Assembly: GCA_039619475.1 (NCBI GenBank)
Contig: CM077116.1
Location: 3,038,001 to 3,102,000 of the forward strand
Direction of reading: 5' to 3'
Origin: Icerya purchasi
Lineage: Eukaryota > Arthropoda > Insecta > Hemiptera > Monophlebidae
Length of the DNA stretch: 64,000 nucleotides
Part shown: positions 23,878 through 36,596 of the stretch, piece after piece
How positions within the stretch are numbered: position 1 is the stretch's first letter
Layout: every line of letters starts with the position of its first letter
Program-made: the position numbers and the translations under genes
Notes under the pieces: model-generated
The model's input: only the letters and a program-made list of their open reading frames with translations
Databases searched by the model: none
Told to the model about the DNA's origin: nothing

Positions 23878-26092
23878 TGCTATAATTAAATATTTACAAA
23901 AAATACTTTCAAATTGTATTACTGTTAATATATCCACTTATTCAGTCTCATGTAGACATCGATAAATTGACTTGTTTTAAACAGCATTGGTGTTTGATAT
24001 GTCCGGATAAATCTTAAAAAGATTTACTATCTGTAATCGCTTGTATATCAGTCAAAGAATAATGATTTTCGTTGCGACCTTGAAATAAAGAACGAAACTG
24101 AAATAAGATTTATATCTATTCAGCGTGATTCTATAGATGCGAAAGAAAATGTAAACGATAATGAAAAGAAGTCGAAATTTTCATTTAATTTTTTATGTAT
24201 TGGTTTATTATTAAACGCCATATTTCCAAGTCGAACAGTGTAATAAATTCTTTTTCATATATTTAGAGAATAAAACGTCTCTTTTTTTTTTAAATTATCT
24301 ATTAAGAATTTTTTTTTTTGTTTTAAAAGTGTTCGCTGAATTTAACCGACAACGGCCATACGAGTTTATTTAATTCAGTGTGGAAGAACTCTCTACGGTT
24401 GAACAGTGTTCTTCTAAGTAACTTTTAAAACTTTCTAGCTATTAATGAAAATGGGCTGTGGACTCTTTAAATTTTTTTTTTGACCCAGATACACATTACG
24501 TCTAGGCTTAATAAGTTTTCCGTCACGAAGAAACGTCACGAATTTTCATTTACATTTGCCTTAATAAACATTTTATTCAATTAATTTGAGTCTATGTTTT
24601 TACTAAAACCAAAAAACGTATTTACGCATTATTCGAAAGACATGTCCATGCTATTCAATGTGTACTTTTGTACGGTAGATACTGATTTAATGTTTTATTA
24701 ATACTTAATGTGTATATTATTCAGATTTTTTGAGATTTCATATTTTATTCTTGTGACGGAAATACGTCGATTAAAAGTTATATATCGTTCGAGTTACTTC
24801 TCAGAAGAAACCAACGAAAAATGAAAACGAGAGGAAGGAGTATGGCTCAAGTACTCAGCCCAATAATGGAGACAAGAACAGAAGGATGAAGGAAAAAAAC
24901 GAAAGAGAACCACCGATTGGCAGGAAGACACTATGTTGAATAGACAGATAGAAAGAACAATTGTTAGAAAAAGAGGAAACCTACATACCCGACCGAAGGG
25001 TTAATGTCGTTAGTTGATGCGACCAAAAATATATGCATAATGACGAAAATGCGTCGATTAAAAAAAAATAAAATAAACTTTCTACTTCCCACAAAATAGT
25101 ATTTTTTGCTAATTTTTTCATCTCGCAGTTTTATAAATAGATAAAAAAAAAAAACGATCCACCGAACTTTGCCCTGGGGACACCCTCTGGAACACCGGAT
25201 ACTTCTATAATTATTGTAGAAGAGTCAGCTTTAATCATTTTTAAATGTTACATATAATCGATTTAAAAACGTACGTTATAAATGTATCGTATAATAAATT
25301 GCGTTTCAAGTCAGCCGACAACGTACTTTAAACCAATGTACAGCAGCCTAGCACCGATTATGTTTCAGATAATCGCTTACCCGAACGTAATATCCGAAAG
25401 TGCCAAATGTTGACGCGTAAGCTGCTCGTAATGCGACGAGGAAGTAAATAGACGTAAATAAAAATTGTTCTGATTTATTCTTTCATTTTATTTTATTTAT
25501 TTATTTTATTTTTTTTTTATCCACGGTGTGAGACTTGCGCTTTATTTTTACTTCAGCTATTACCCACGGCTTCAACCGTTACATTAATACCGTTTAAATC
25601 TGCATTTAAAAATTAACAATTTAATTCCCAAGAGTCGCCGGTAGCAGTATAAATGTTGACCCCGTTCGGAATAAATACTATATTGTCTGCAGCGTTGACG
25701 AACATCGAACAAACCGAAACACGGAAACTAATTCGGACAAAAAACATTTCGTTAAATCACTCGCCAGGAAAAAATAAATATCGTTTTCTCTTGCTCGTAT
25801 AAACAAATAACCACATCCGTATATAATTGCATTGTACAAAGAGTTTTACTTAAATTTATTCTGTTCGGTTAATTTGTCTAACGCGTTCCGAAGGTCTATT
25901 TCATTCAAATGGTTTACCATTTGTCTCGTCCATTCGTTCGGCTTTTTAGCACAGATTGAACGCCATCTCACGTCGCCCAGGTTCGCAAACCGATTTTGTC
26001 AATATTGACTTTGGTTATTTCGATTTTTGTAAACTAATGAATAATTCTTAATTTCGAATGTACGCGAATCGCGGAAAATCAAACTGGTTTTT
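23878..26092. other. No clear gene
   Basis: AT-rich. A purine-rich patch at 24790-25020 could be one more decayed minus-strand LINE end, because it shares 'gcccaa' and 'gaagga' style wording with the fragments at 8870 and 19370. No diagnostic motif is readable. The stretch 25300-25700 is otherwise unremarkable. Confidence 0.35.
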
Positions 26093-26343
26093 ATTGGTTG
26101 TTGCTGCGACGCAACCACAACCAATCACGTTACAGGGCGAGCCTGTCGTTCACATTTATACCCCTGGATTTTCATCTCTGGAATCGATCGAACTCGAAAC
26201 ATTTACGCCTTCAGAGCGTCACTAATTGGTGATTACCCAGCATATTCCTGTTTCGGTAGAGTTGGTGTCCAGTTATCGCTCCACCTATGCTGCACCGCAA
26301 TGCAGCGGATCAACAGCTCTTTTCCGAGCTGCACGCCGCCAAG
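26093..26343 (+). promoter_or_regulatory. Promoter-like segment with palindromic CCAAT pair, TATA and a donor-like end
   Basis: ATTGGTTGT (26093-26101) is mirrored by ACAACCAAT (26117-26125), placing two CCAAT boxes in opposite orientation. A TTTATA box follows at 26155-26160. The sequence after it is GC-richer and uninterrupted by simple repeats, and reaches CCAAG|GTGAGC at 26343/26344, a plausible splice donor. Together this resembles a pol II promoter plus short first exon, either of a host transcript or of a retroelement's 5' region. No coding sequence downstream could be recognised, so this is a pattern-based suggestion only. Confidence 0.25.
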
Positions 26344-27008
26344 GTGAGCACCATCTTTCGTTGCTAATCAGCGCGCGCACCTCGGAATCTGATTATCCGG
26401 TTACCTGGTTGTCGTGTTCATTCTGAGGCGTACGTATCATCAGCAGCTGCAGCAGCCGTTTTTCATTTCTGCCTATTCTAATTATCACTCATTCTGGCCG
26501 TCAGTTTCGCGTCGAAAAGTAATATTCGTGTTGCAGATCTATCTTCATTCGGCTTCCGGCTATTTAGTCACCATTCCCCGTGTCAGTCAGTACCATCATT
26601 GTTGCAAATCAATATTTTTCGGTGTGTGTTCGGCCTCCAGTCGTTTAATTACCAGCTCCGATCTCCGTCGTTATAAATTGATATTTCTATTTTTTAAATT
26701 ACGAAGATAATGTTAATTCGTCGATTATTTGACGCGGTTGTTCGGATTCAGTATGTTCATCAAGTTGCGGACCGGATTGCTATTGTAACAACTGGTCGGA
26801 TCCGGATCAAGTCTTAAATAACCTGAGCGTAGAGAGGCGATTAACAAATACTGGGACAAATAATTGTTTTTGGTTTTTTTAAGATACGATATAAACTGTT
26901 TGACCGAGATCTCTATTAGCTGGCAATTTTCAATTTGAGTTGTACGCTGTTGTAGTTTCTAAACTATGCGTGGGATTAATGCGAAACAAATCTCAATTTG
27001 TAATACTC
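26344..27008. other. No gene recognised
   Basis: Continues the somewhat GC-richer sequence to about 26660, including a 98-codon frame (26414-26710) without recognisable motifs, then becomes AT-rich. Confidence 0.4.
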
Positions 27009-27386
27009 GTATATATATACATAAACTCGGCCATTTCGGCCTCCCAAGGGGCTGTGCCCCTCGACCTCTCTTGCTTTCATTTCTGTCTCTTTCTCTTCTA
27101 TACTTTGTTTAAAATGATCAAAATTTACAACGTAATTCTTACTGGCGTCAACACACACAAAAAATAACATAACCACAAAAATCCTATTCTAACATTTACC
27201 TTCCGTTATATAAAATTAAGACATTTTTTCGTTACATTTTTCGTTACATATTTCATTACATAAAATTGTGACATTTTTTAAACAACAATAACAAAAATCC
27301 TATAAAATATAACAAACGTTACATAAAATTGGGACATTTTTTCGAATGGAGGGTAGCCTAAGAATTACGTTGTAATTAATATATTT
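27009..27386 (-). repeat. Hairpin-bearing interspersed repeat, copy 2
   Basis: Reverse-complement copy of the 6799-7281 element. From the left it has TA repeats, the GGCC hairpin, the AGGGGCTGTGCCCCT stem and the conserved tail. Then come ACAACGTAATTCTTA (about 27129), a shortened internal block, and TAAGAATTACGTTGT (about 27359). It lacks most of the AATGTCCC units seen in copies 1 and 3. Confidence 0.85.
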
Positions 27387-28239
27387 TTTTTCCTTATAAG
27401 CACTATTCTTTCTGGATTTATAGGGTGGTATTAAATTTTGTTAAAAATAGGGCCTAACCCTACTTCATGCTTACAATTCAAAGGATCTACAAAAAATGTT
27501 ACGCAATTTAAGTAGAACACAAAAGGAATCTTAATGCAAAATTATGATGTCGCACTTTATATTTTTTTTTGGAAAACAATTTTAACCCCTTTTCACACAT
27601 TAAAGTTAGAATTGTTGACGCTTTCTTATTTTGAAATTTGTCGCATAGAATTGTAATTCCCGACAGTAACTTATTTCGGTTTTAGCGTGATTATTAATTA
27701 TCTAAAAAGCGACTTCCTGACTTTTACATCACCCAGCCGCATACACACGAACGTGAATTTTTTTACGTATTTTTGCATGGCGTAAGATTGTGTCATTATT
27801 CCATATGTAAATTTTTAGCTTGATACACCTAGTAATTTTAGTGGTACGTTTATACTCAAATACCTACGGTTTTTCTCGTTTAAATAAGCGTTAAGCGAAA
27901 GCAAAGTTGTAGTTATAAATATGTTTCATTATCGTGTATTATTGTATTTAAGCAATTATTTAATAGTGATACGACCATAAAATTTACAGCCTACATGAAC
28001 CAAAAAAAAAGAAATAAAAAAGTGAACTGAAAATCTAATTGCATACTAATAATCTAGCCTTAAAATTTTTCATTATCAAATTTTCTTATTGTTTTACAAC
28101 ACTAATCAGCTGATGAATATCTCCTATGATATTATAGGAGCTTTTGACAATGCAGATGATCTGCGATAATTAATACAATGAAAGAAAATTATTTTAATCC
28201 ACACATAATTAATTTAATTATTAGATATTTCATTGATTG
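27387..28239. other. No gene recognised
   Basis: AT-rich sequence with short homopolymer runs and no frame of interest. Confidence 0.45.
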
Positions 28240-28470
28240 CCTTGAGCTGGGGGTACTTCATTCCATTCCATGATGGCTACTTGCGGTGTTCCTCAGGGAT
28301 CCATTCTGGGTCCCAAGCTATGGAATCTACTCTACTCTGTAATGCACCTTAGAGTTGAGGAATTCTGTAGGTTCTTCGGCAATAAATGTGAACTTATCTC
28401 TTATACCGATGACCTATGCTTGATCTTCGACATACACAATAATTGCCTCTTCAATCGGATTACTCGATTA
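28240..28470 (+). pseudogene. LINE reverse-transcriptase core fragment
   Basis: A 91-codon plus frame begins ATCGVPQGSILGPKLWNLLY (first residues MM omitted), which is the hallmark GVPQGSxLGPxLWN motif B of LINE reverse transcriptases. It continues to ELISYTDDLCLIF, the YADD motif C with A changed to T. Normal spacing separates the two motifs, but everything outside this 75-residue core is lost or unreadable. The LGPxLWN form is common in R1-like elements. It is too short to assign a clade and is not functional. Confidence 0.7.
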
Positions 28471-31400
28471 AATAACTCAATTCTTCTGTCTCTATCGAGT
28501 ACTTTTGAATATATTATATCAGCTATATATTTTCGTTTTTCGTAATTTTTAAGATTTCGTTGATTTCTATCAAAAAACTAATTAATGGTATATGTCTCGT
28601 CAGCTTTTTGTACTCTTCAAAATAATCGCTTTTACGGCAAGCCCATTTGTTTTTTGAGATATCCAGACCGATTTTCATTAAAGAAGGCGTTTTTCTTTTA
28701 ACTTTGAATCGAGGAAATTTTTTATCACTTTTTCATATATTTCACCTATAACGAAGAGTAAAAAGCTCTTTATAGACCTATATGATTTCGGATTTGTTAA
28801 AATGCACGTGGATTTTAGTTTCACAATTTCCGACACACTACCAAGGGCAGAGGACTTATGTTAGCTTTCCACTTTAATATACATATGCATGTGTGAGTTT
28901 GTGCGTTCGCATACGATTGCACCTATTTTTCTTTCGTTTCAGGTGTATATCATTTTCTATCAGCACGCGCGTCGCGCGCGTATGCGAGTTGGAATCGTGT
29001 GTGCATGCGCGTATGTTATAATAATTCAGAGAACCGTGCATATTTTAATATTAATTGCACCGAAATGGAAACGGATACTCTTCTCGGTAATATGTGAATA
29101 AATAAATAATGACAAAAATATCTTCTTTGAGTTTGTTATACATTGAGCTTTAAGGGTTCTGTAAATTTATGAAAGGGAATTTTTTTTTCGAAATTTTCAG
29201 TCGATAGAATTTTTCATTGTAAGACTTTGTGCTGGAGTAAGGGAACAGACTGTTTACACGTGTGGATTTAATTAATCAATTATTTCGGCGGAACTGTTGC
29301 TGTTGCGGAGAAGTTGATGACGGGGTTCGAATTCGGTGATCAAACAGTTGGCTTTGCCTTTACGTGCAAACAAAACGGCTGCGCAAGCTCTCGTGCTTGT
29401 ACGCATATTTTACAATATTTACCGTGGCAACAGCAGCGACAAGGCTATTGTGAAGTTTACTACTCTGCTGGTAAAGTTTCTGAAATTAATTTTGGAATTA
29501 TTACCTATTTGTTTGTATTTTATTCGATGAATTCTAAGCAGCAGCCGACGTTGTTAAGGAAATCTCACGGCAAACTTCCGCTGCAGTACAATATGAGAGC
29601 ATCCTCCGGTTAACTTCCCGTTCCGAATAATTAATAGAGTGCGCATTGCATACGAAATCACTGTTCGCGACAGCTTCCAGATTAAATCAGTGCATGATAA
29701 CCTACTCCGTTCCGGTATTTTAAAAATCGCTTCGATTTTACAGTCGCATTCCACGCTGCAAATTGTTTTCCATCAAGCGCGTTGAGGTAATCATAAAAAA
29801 CGCGAATCCACTAAATTACAGTTCCAATGTATCGAACTGTCTCAGTTGAATGCGGATCATGTTTTAGCGTCGAAAGGAGGGTGAATTTAATTTCACTGTT
29901 CACTCGTTCCTTGCAAATAATCCGATTCGTACAACGTCACCTTTTTCGACAATTTTACCGCATAAGCGTACGACTCGTTATGTACCTTTTTTTAGTAAGC
30001 TTCATTTTTAATTTTTTCTATTCAGTTCAACATTTTGTCGCAATATCTGGTTTGGATTTCGAGGGCCGATATAAATAATACGTTTTGTTCTTCTCAAAAG
30101 CTGTGTAAATTACCTTTCCCTTCCTTGTTGATACGTGATAAAAAATTTATACTACTGAATCGGCGCAAAATGAATTTTGAAACTGAATTTTTGGACCATT
30201 CCTGTAATATAGTGTAAGCTAATTTTTGTCGGTCACAATTTTCGAAACTGTCCGTTGTATTAATATAATATGTAAATCATTACGTTTTACAAAACAGCGT
30301 TTTTTAATTGCTAAAGTTTTACGTCGAAGAATAGAAAATGCAATCAATGGCACTAAAAATATCGGTTAAAAAAAATTCGGGTAAGAAGCAACATAATGAT
30401 GATGATGAAGCTGCTTATTACGGGAGGATTCACACACATTATCGACAAAAAGGTTAACACAGTCAGTCGAGCTTAAACCAGGGCAAAATCTAAAAGGAAA
30501 TACACGTTGTGACGTTCAAGACAACAAATCAAATGATTTCCTATGTCGGAAAGTTAAGGAAATTAGATACAGTGAAGAAGAGTTATTCGTTTAGAAATAG
30601 TCGCAATTATAAAATAATTTTAAAACGGGGTGGAATTAGGCTTCAGGAAAGAAAAAAATTAAAAAATAATAAGAAGAGAGTTGCAAGAGAAATATTAGAT
30701 AGATTTCTAAAGGCATATCGTCAAGGCCCGGGGAATGAGGTAGGATGTTTCATTATGCAAAATATGTTTTTTTTAATTCATTAATATCTAAAGCGAAAGT
30801 TAGAAACTTCTGGAAAAGCGGGAAACGTAATTCATTGTCGTCGGGAACATAAGCAAGCGCAATATACTCTTTCAACCGGGATGTTGAAGAGGGACGTTCG
30901 AAATAAGGAAATTTTTAATAACTCTAGCCATTTTCCAAATATGACTAAATGGAAAAGAAGGAAAAACAAAAATTTTTCTAGGAAAATTTCTTATAACGTT
31001 GAAGAATGCATCGAATTTTCCTGTTTCCGGTTAAAACAAAATACTCTAAAGATAACACGGTTGTAATCGAATGTTGCATTGTGTTAGAGCGATGAATCTA
31101 TTCGAAGACGAGTAAATTTGATAAAGTTGCGAGAAGAAGAGGATACCTTATGAGTACTAAGGAATGAATTTTGGGAAATTTCAATGCTGCAATACAAGAT
31201 CGAAATCAGGTGTAGAAATGGGAACGTAGAGTGTATTACAGAACGCAGTAGAGTCCAACTAGTTTTGCAAAAAAAGCCTATCGAGGAGAATGAAAAGATC
31301 TAAGTTAGATTGGAAGGGGTAAATTGTGGAGGGAAATTGGAATAGATATGTGATCCTACTAGAAAAACCGATAAAGATTGATCAAATACCAATTAAAACC

Positions 31401-33108
31401 GATATTAAGAGACAAACATGTTAGATGCAAGGAATTAAAGCTAGAAGAATTTTCATAGTAGGTAAGTGAGAAATAATTATTGAGAATGGACGAAGTTTTC
31501 AGGAACAGATCAATTGTCGTAATTTAAGTAAACCTCATAAGAAGAGAGATTGTGCGGCTCTATCAACGGTAAACGGTTGAAGGATGCAATTAAATAAAGA
31601 AGAAAGAAAGAAGAAGGGGAATAAGTAAAATTACAAAGAATGAAAATGTGAACAGTATAAAACTGGTGATATTAGATATTAATCAAACATCTATTCAAAT
31701 AAAATGATATTCTAAATAAAATCTTTAATTTTGTTAATTTCCACGTGGAACAAAATGTTTATAATGGTTTTGACAATAGTTATTTAATAAAAAGATTTTA
31801 TATACCGCAAAAAATAATTTATTTAATAAACAAAATTAATTAGAAATATTAAACTAAATCAAAAATGCGTTGAAAATATAACGTTGCAATACTTCACACA
31901 ACCACTTATTTGAAAACATCAGTGTTAAACTTTTACATTTAAATTTTTCTAGAAATAATTTAGAATAATCAAAGTATTTTGGTATCGGTTAATCGTATTT
32001 TGTAATTGGTGTTGAGGTAATCAAGAAGGTTTTTTTTTTCCAATCAGTTATACTTTGTTTTTCATGTTAAACGTGTATTACAAATGTATAGATTAATCAA
32101 CGGCGGATCCACTGGGATAAGGTACACTCGCCCAAAAGAACCAAAACTTCGATGAAAAAATTTGCTACAAAAAAAATACTTAATTTATACTGCAAAAGTT
32201 TTGTATAAATGTTATGTACCCATGGATTTAATTATAACTAATATTGAATACCGTTTTCTAGTAGAACTATTAATGTTACGTTTTTATTTTATTTTAAACG
32301 CAGCTATCATTGATTTTTTGCCTTTCTTATTCATTTTTTTTTTTTTTTTTATGCGACTTTAACACATCTATGGCGCTTATGTTGTTAATTACAAAGTATA
32401 ATATAAATTACAGTTTTTTGAGGAATAGGAAGAGATCATTTATATATGGACTATTATTACTTAGTAAATGGGATAGGTTTGAGGATAGATTAAATTTTTG
32501 GCGGGATTCGGATAAATAATTTCTACTTTGTAATGTAAATGAAAACAGTTCAATGAGAAATATATATATATATATATATATATTTAAACTTGCTCACGAA
32601 CAAAGAATTACTAACAAAAATAAAAAAGTAGTAAAGTCCAATAAAACTACTATCGTTCTACTCTTTCTAGTAATTTATTATTCAAATTCTAAACTGCCAT
32701 TTTAGCTACAATTTTATAATTTCGTTTTATTCTTTACCCCTAAAAATAAAACAAAATTTAAATTAAATTGTAATAGTTATGTATTTTTAAAACATTTTTA
32801 AATTAGTAAAGAGGTCGTTATTTGATTTTCTTCATGAAATAAGGTATTTATTAAATCTACTGTCTATAAGATATTTTTCCCTCCCCAAAATGTCTCTCTG
32901 TATCTGCCGCTGTATATGTACGAGTATATTTAATTATCTGGAGAACTACCTATTGGTAAACAAAACAAATTCGTATGATAGTTACGAACAAATAGAAAAA
33001 AACTGCACTTCCACACTGACGAAACTTTTATTTAATCGAACCAAGTTGTATGCAGTAGAAATAAAGTAAATTTACAATATTTACAATATAATTTCAACAA
33101 ATAAAAAC
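28471..33108. other. Gene-free stretch, probably Beat intron
   Basis: The sequence is AT-rich. Between 30500 and 31650 the plus strand is purine-rich with frames such as 30509-30784 (lysine/arginine-rich). This resembles composition seen in the decayed LINEs, but no motif can be read. Downstream there is a CA/CG-alternating patch at 28960-29020 and a TA microsatellite at 32558-32581. Confidence 0.4.
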
Positions 33109-33258
33109 CACATAAAATACACTTCTTATAAAATAATATTTAATTATTATATGTTCCGATTCGTTTCGAAACTGATAGCTTCATGATCACGGAATCTTCG
33201 AAACGCGTCCGAACATATAATAATTATACATTATTTTATAAAAAGTGTACTTTATGTG
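33109..33258. repeat. Foldback repeat with 62-bp arms beside the Beat exon
   Basis: Positions 33109-33170 are the imperfect reverse complement of 33197-33258, sharing CACATAAA, TTATAAAATAAT, ATTATATGTTC and GTTTCGAA blocks. The loop is 26 nt. It lies about 68 bp past the exon's splice donor in transcript direction, so it would be transcribed in the Beat intron. Confidence 0.82.
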
Positions 33259-33326
33259 AATTTTATACTATAATCAATAGAAACGATGTGTGTATTAACA
33301 TTTTGACGTTAACATGATTTACTTAC

Positions 33327-33462
33327 CAACAGTTTGCATATTGCTATGTTCAGTGACTGTGGTGAATGAAGGAGCTTCTCCAGAAACTTCGCATCTATAT
33401 CTGCCGCTACTTGATAGCTGTAAATCATCTAATTGTATCGAATTTTCTCCGGATGCTTGAAT
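33327..33462 (-). CDS. Internal exon of a Beaten path (Beat) family Ig-domain protein
   Basis: Read on the minus strand, this 136-bp segment starts after a ...ttacttacag acceptor and ends at a perfect GTAAGT donor (33321-33326). It is open throughout, giving 45 codons plus one base. The product includes SIQLDDLQLSSSGRYRCEVS followed by GEAPSFTTV and ends ...NMQTV plus one base. This is the second half of an Ig V-set domain: the D/S-S-G-x-Y-x-C pattern around the F-strand cysteine, then the EAPSF signature typical of insect Beat proteins. Beat family members are secreted or membrane-anchored neuronal Ig proteins that bind Sidestep-family receptors during axon guidance. The break after the V at the end of the domain fits the exon structure I know for Drosophila beat genes. 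The exons carrying the first half of this domain and the second Ig domain were not found, so the flanking introns probably run beyond the window on at least one side. Which Beat paralogue it is cannot be told. Confidence 0.82.
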
Positions 33463-36139
33463 CTGTAAGTAAATAATTATTTTCCTGTAAGCTGTGTGGA
33501 ATATGAACTAACCTCTTATTTTTTCTAAATAATAATTCTTTTAATGAAATGTATAAACAAAGTTAACAGTAATATTACTTTAATTACATCAAATCTAAAC
33601 TTATAGTTTTGCTGCTATTTTTTTCTGCATGAAGTTTTGAAACCCTTCTATTTATTGCGATTGTGGAAAAAGAGGTAGATACAAAAAATGGTTAAATCCT
33701 CCCCTCCTCGATGGGAAAAAAATTGGACTAAAAATTATGGATTTCCATATTTTGGTCTTTACACGCTCCCATAAACTGGACATTTCAAATATCCTTCACG
33801 CTTTTATATGTTTAGCAGACTGCTCAAGATCCGCTAGTATTCTCCTCTTGTACTGAAGATTTTCGTGTCACTTATGGTTGACATAGCAAAATACGGAGGT
33901 TATTGTTTTGACTAATAATACACTTTACATTAGATGTAATAAAGCATCAGGTTTCATTTATTGTGATTATTAATAATAACATTTTTGGATGTCTTTGATA
34001 ACAATTACAATCTTCATCTGTTAATATAGAGATACGTCATCTGTAATTGCGGCAAGGAGGTTTACAGTAATATAAATTTTCAGATGCAAATACTCAACAT
34101 GAAGAATAAATATGGCACCAATGCATGATTATTTTTGATCGTTGAAATAGCGAAATCGATTGCCGTTGAATTCCAGTTTAGAAGATTCGCGTGCGTAAAG
34201 TAAGAAAGTCGTTACTTTCGAAGCTGTTGAAATTAAAATTGAAATCTATGGGAGTGGGGTGCGGAGGGGAGAAATTGTTTACTTTAGCCATTATGTAACT
34301 TTTATTAAAAAATTTGCCCAAATTTTTCTATATATATAAAACATTTAAATTATATAATCTTAAATAAACCTTCGCGGTGATCTAGATCAGCGAAACGTCA
34401 AAGCTCACATTGGACTACAATCACTGTAGCGGCTGATAGTATTTCACACACCCATACACACCCACACACACATATATATATATATATATACAGATACATA
34501 TAGATATATAGATAGATAGATAAAGTCTAAATCTCGCTAATTTATCACCATTCATTCTTCGAAACTGCTCAAGTTAGAATTTGAAATTTGGTGTAAAAGT
34601 TTTACTTTTAGAGCGTAAAAAATACTCGGTAAAGAGGAGTTGTTGAAATATATTTCTGACTTGAAAAATGCTTGATACAGCAATTAGAAATACGTTTTAA
34701 AAAGTCGAAACCACTGCTGCCATGGATAATTTTAAAAATTTAATGTTTTTCTTTTTTTTAAAACTTGACTACTCGTTTAGAATATTTTTGAAAAAATTAA
34801 AATTTTTTTAGAATATTCTAATTTTAAACATCAACCTTTACAACTGTTTTCGATGTAGTAGCTATTTTTTTTTTTATTAATGCTCGATGCATTGAAAACA
34901 CTATTTATCATAATGTAAATATCAAAATATGCCGATAATTTTGGCTTCGTAAAACCATGTTAGCTACAGATGTGATATTAATTAAATAAGCTGTTTTTAT
35001 TTTAAAACGTAGCACATACATATTTTTTTTTTTTTTTTTATAAATAAGTAAGTTGTAGGTGTCGAAGAAGAATATCATGGACCAGAAATGTCCGACAGTG
35101 GACCAAAAAATCATCGATAGGACAACTGATGCAGGCGGCAAGGAGCCATAATATATGATCGTCTACGCGCAGAACACTGCGTACGACACGTCGAAGAAGA
35201 AGAAGAGGTCTCACAGGGCAAGCATGCTCGTTGCGTGAGTGTCCAGTTCAAATTGATGACTTGTGCTTATTATATAAATCGAAAATAAATAAACCTAAAT
35301 TAATGTCTAAGTAAATACATATATATAAAAACCTACACATACCTACATTCACTCTCTAGATACGCATCTATTCACAAATACTGAAGTGTTATTCTTTTAT
35401 TGATGTTAATTTTATCCAGGGATGCCACCGCGGATTTAGTTGCGCGTAAGTAAAATATTAAATTTAATGAGTGTTATTATTATAATTATTATCGATGTTC
35501 AAAAACAGAAATTATGATTTAAAGTTTTTATTTCAAGTCCTTACAGAAATCTTACTTGGGCGCTCGACCGTAGAAAAAGCACAAAAGTAATTAACCGAGT
35601 AACTTTAACGGATGTACATAAAAATCGGTACATAACAAATTAAAAAAAAAAAAAAAAATTGGTACATATCTCAAATCACCCGGGTGATGTAGTCTCCGCG
35701 ATGACGGCGATCCGTTGCTCTGCGGTGGCATCTCGATTCGTTGCAGCTTTTCTCTCGTTTCGTAATAGATAAATCGTTTTTTGTCAATTGTTAATAAAAG
35801 GGGATCTCAAAATCATTATGACGATGTTCACTGGAATATATCGAACTGGCTTAGCTCCATGTCATGAGACACAGGCGTAAATAGACCAATCAAAATTCAT
35901 TTACTGCTCGATCGAGCTCCAAAATCAAACTGAAATTCAGACTAAATTTTCCGTCCAGCGGCGGTTTCTCGATCGCTGCCTGCGGTTTTCGTTACGTCAC
36001 CCCGTGACATATCATCATGCCTTCGTCATCATTACCCTCCGCAGACTACTGAATCACATATACTCATTTATACTCGCACTTCTTATTTGATATCTTACTA
36101 TATTTAATTTTTATACTATTTATTTATTTTTTAAAAAAA
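33463..36139. other. Gene-free stretch, probably Beat intron
   Basis: AT-rich, with a CA/TA microsatellite at about 34450-34520. I searched the minus strand for the first-half Beat Ig exon (VKWYKG-type tryptophan block) and did not find it. A more complex piece at 35080-35260 and 35690-36020 matches nothing I know. Confidence 0.4.
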
Positions 36140-36596
36140 ATATATACATATATATATAACTTGGCCATTTTGGCCTCGCAAGGGGCTGTGCCTCTTGACC
36201 CCTCCTGCTTTCATTTCTGTCTCTTTCTCTTCTATACTTTGTATAAAATGATCAAAATTTACAACGTAATTCTTACTAGCATCAACACATACAAAAAATA
36301 ACATAACCACAAAAATCCTATTCTAACATTTACCTTCCGTTATATAAAATTAAGACATTTTTTCGTTACATTTTTCGTTACATATTTCATTACATAAAAT
36401 TGTGACATTTTTTAAATAACAATAACAAAAATCCTACAAAATATAACAAACGTTACATAAAATTGGGACATTTTTCTGGGACATTTTTTTGGGACATTTA
36501 GCGTTACATAAAATTGGGACACTTAACGTTACATAAAATTGGGACATTTTTTCGAATGGGGGGTAGCCTAAGAATTACGTTGTAATTAATATATAC
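36140..36596 (-). repeat. Hairpin-bearing interspersed repeat, copy 3
   Basis: Full-length inverted copy of the 6799-7281 family. It has the TA tract, the GGCC hairpin, the stem CAAGGGGCTGTGCCTCTTG (one mismatch), the conserved tail and ACAACGTAATTCTTA at about 36264. Internal units follow, including three GGGACATTT repeats, then TAAGAATTACGTTGTAATTA (about 36569). Confidence 0.86.

Noticed and set aside
1..33326. Search for the next Beat exon (second Ig domain, minus strand)
   Set aside because: No open minus-strand segment with the GDxVxxNC...W pattern and splice sites could be found by eye; very short exons may have been missed.
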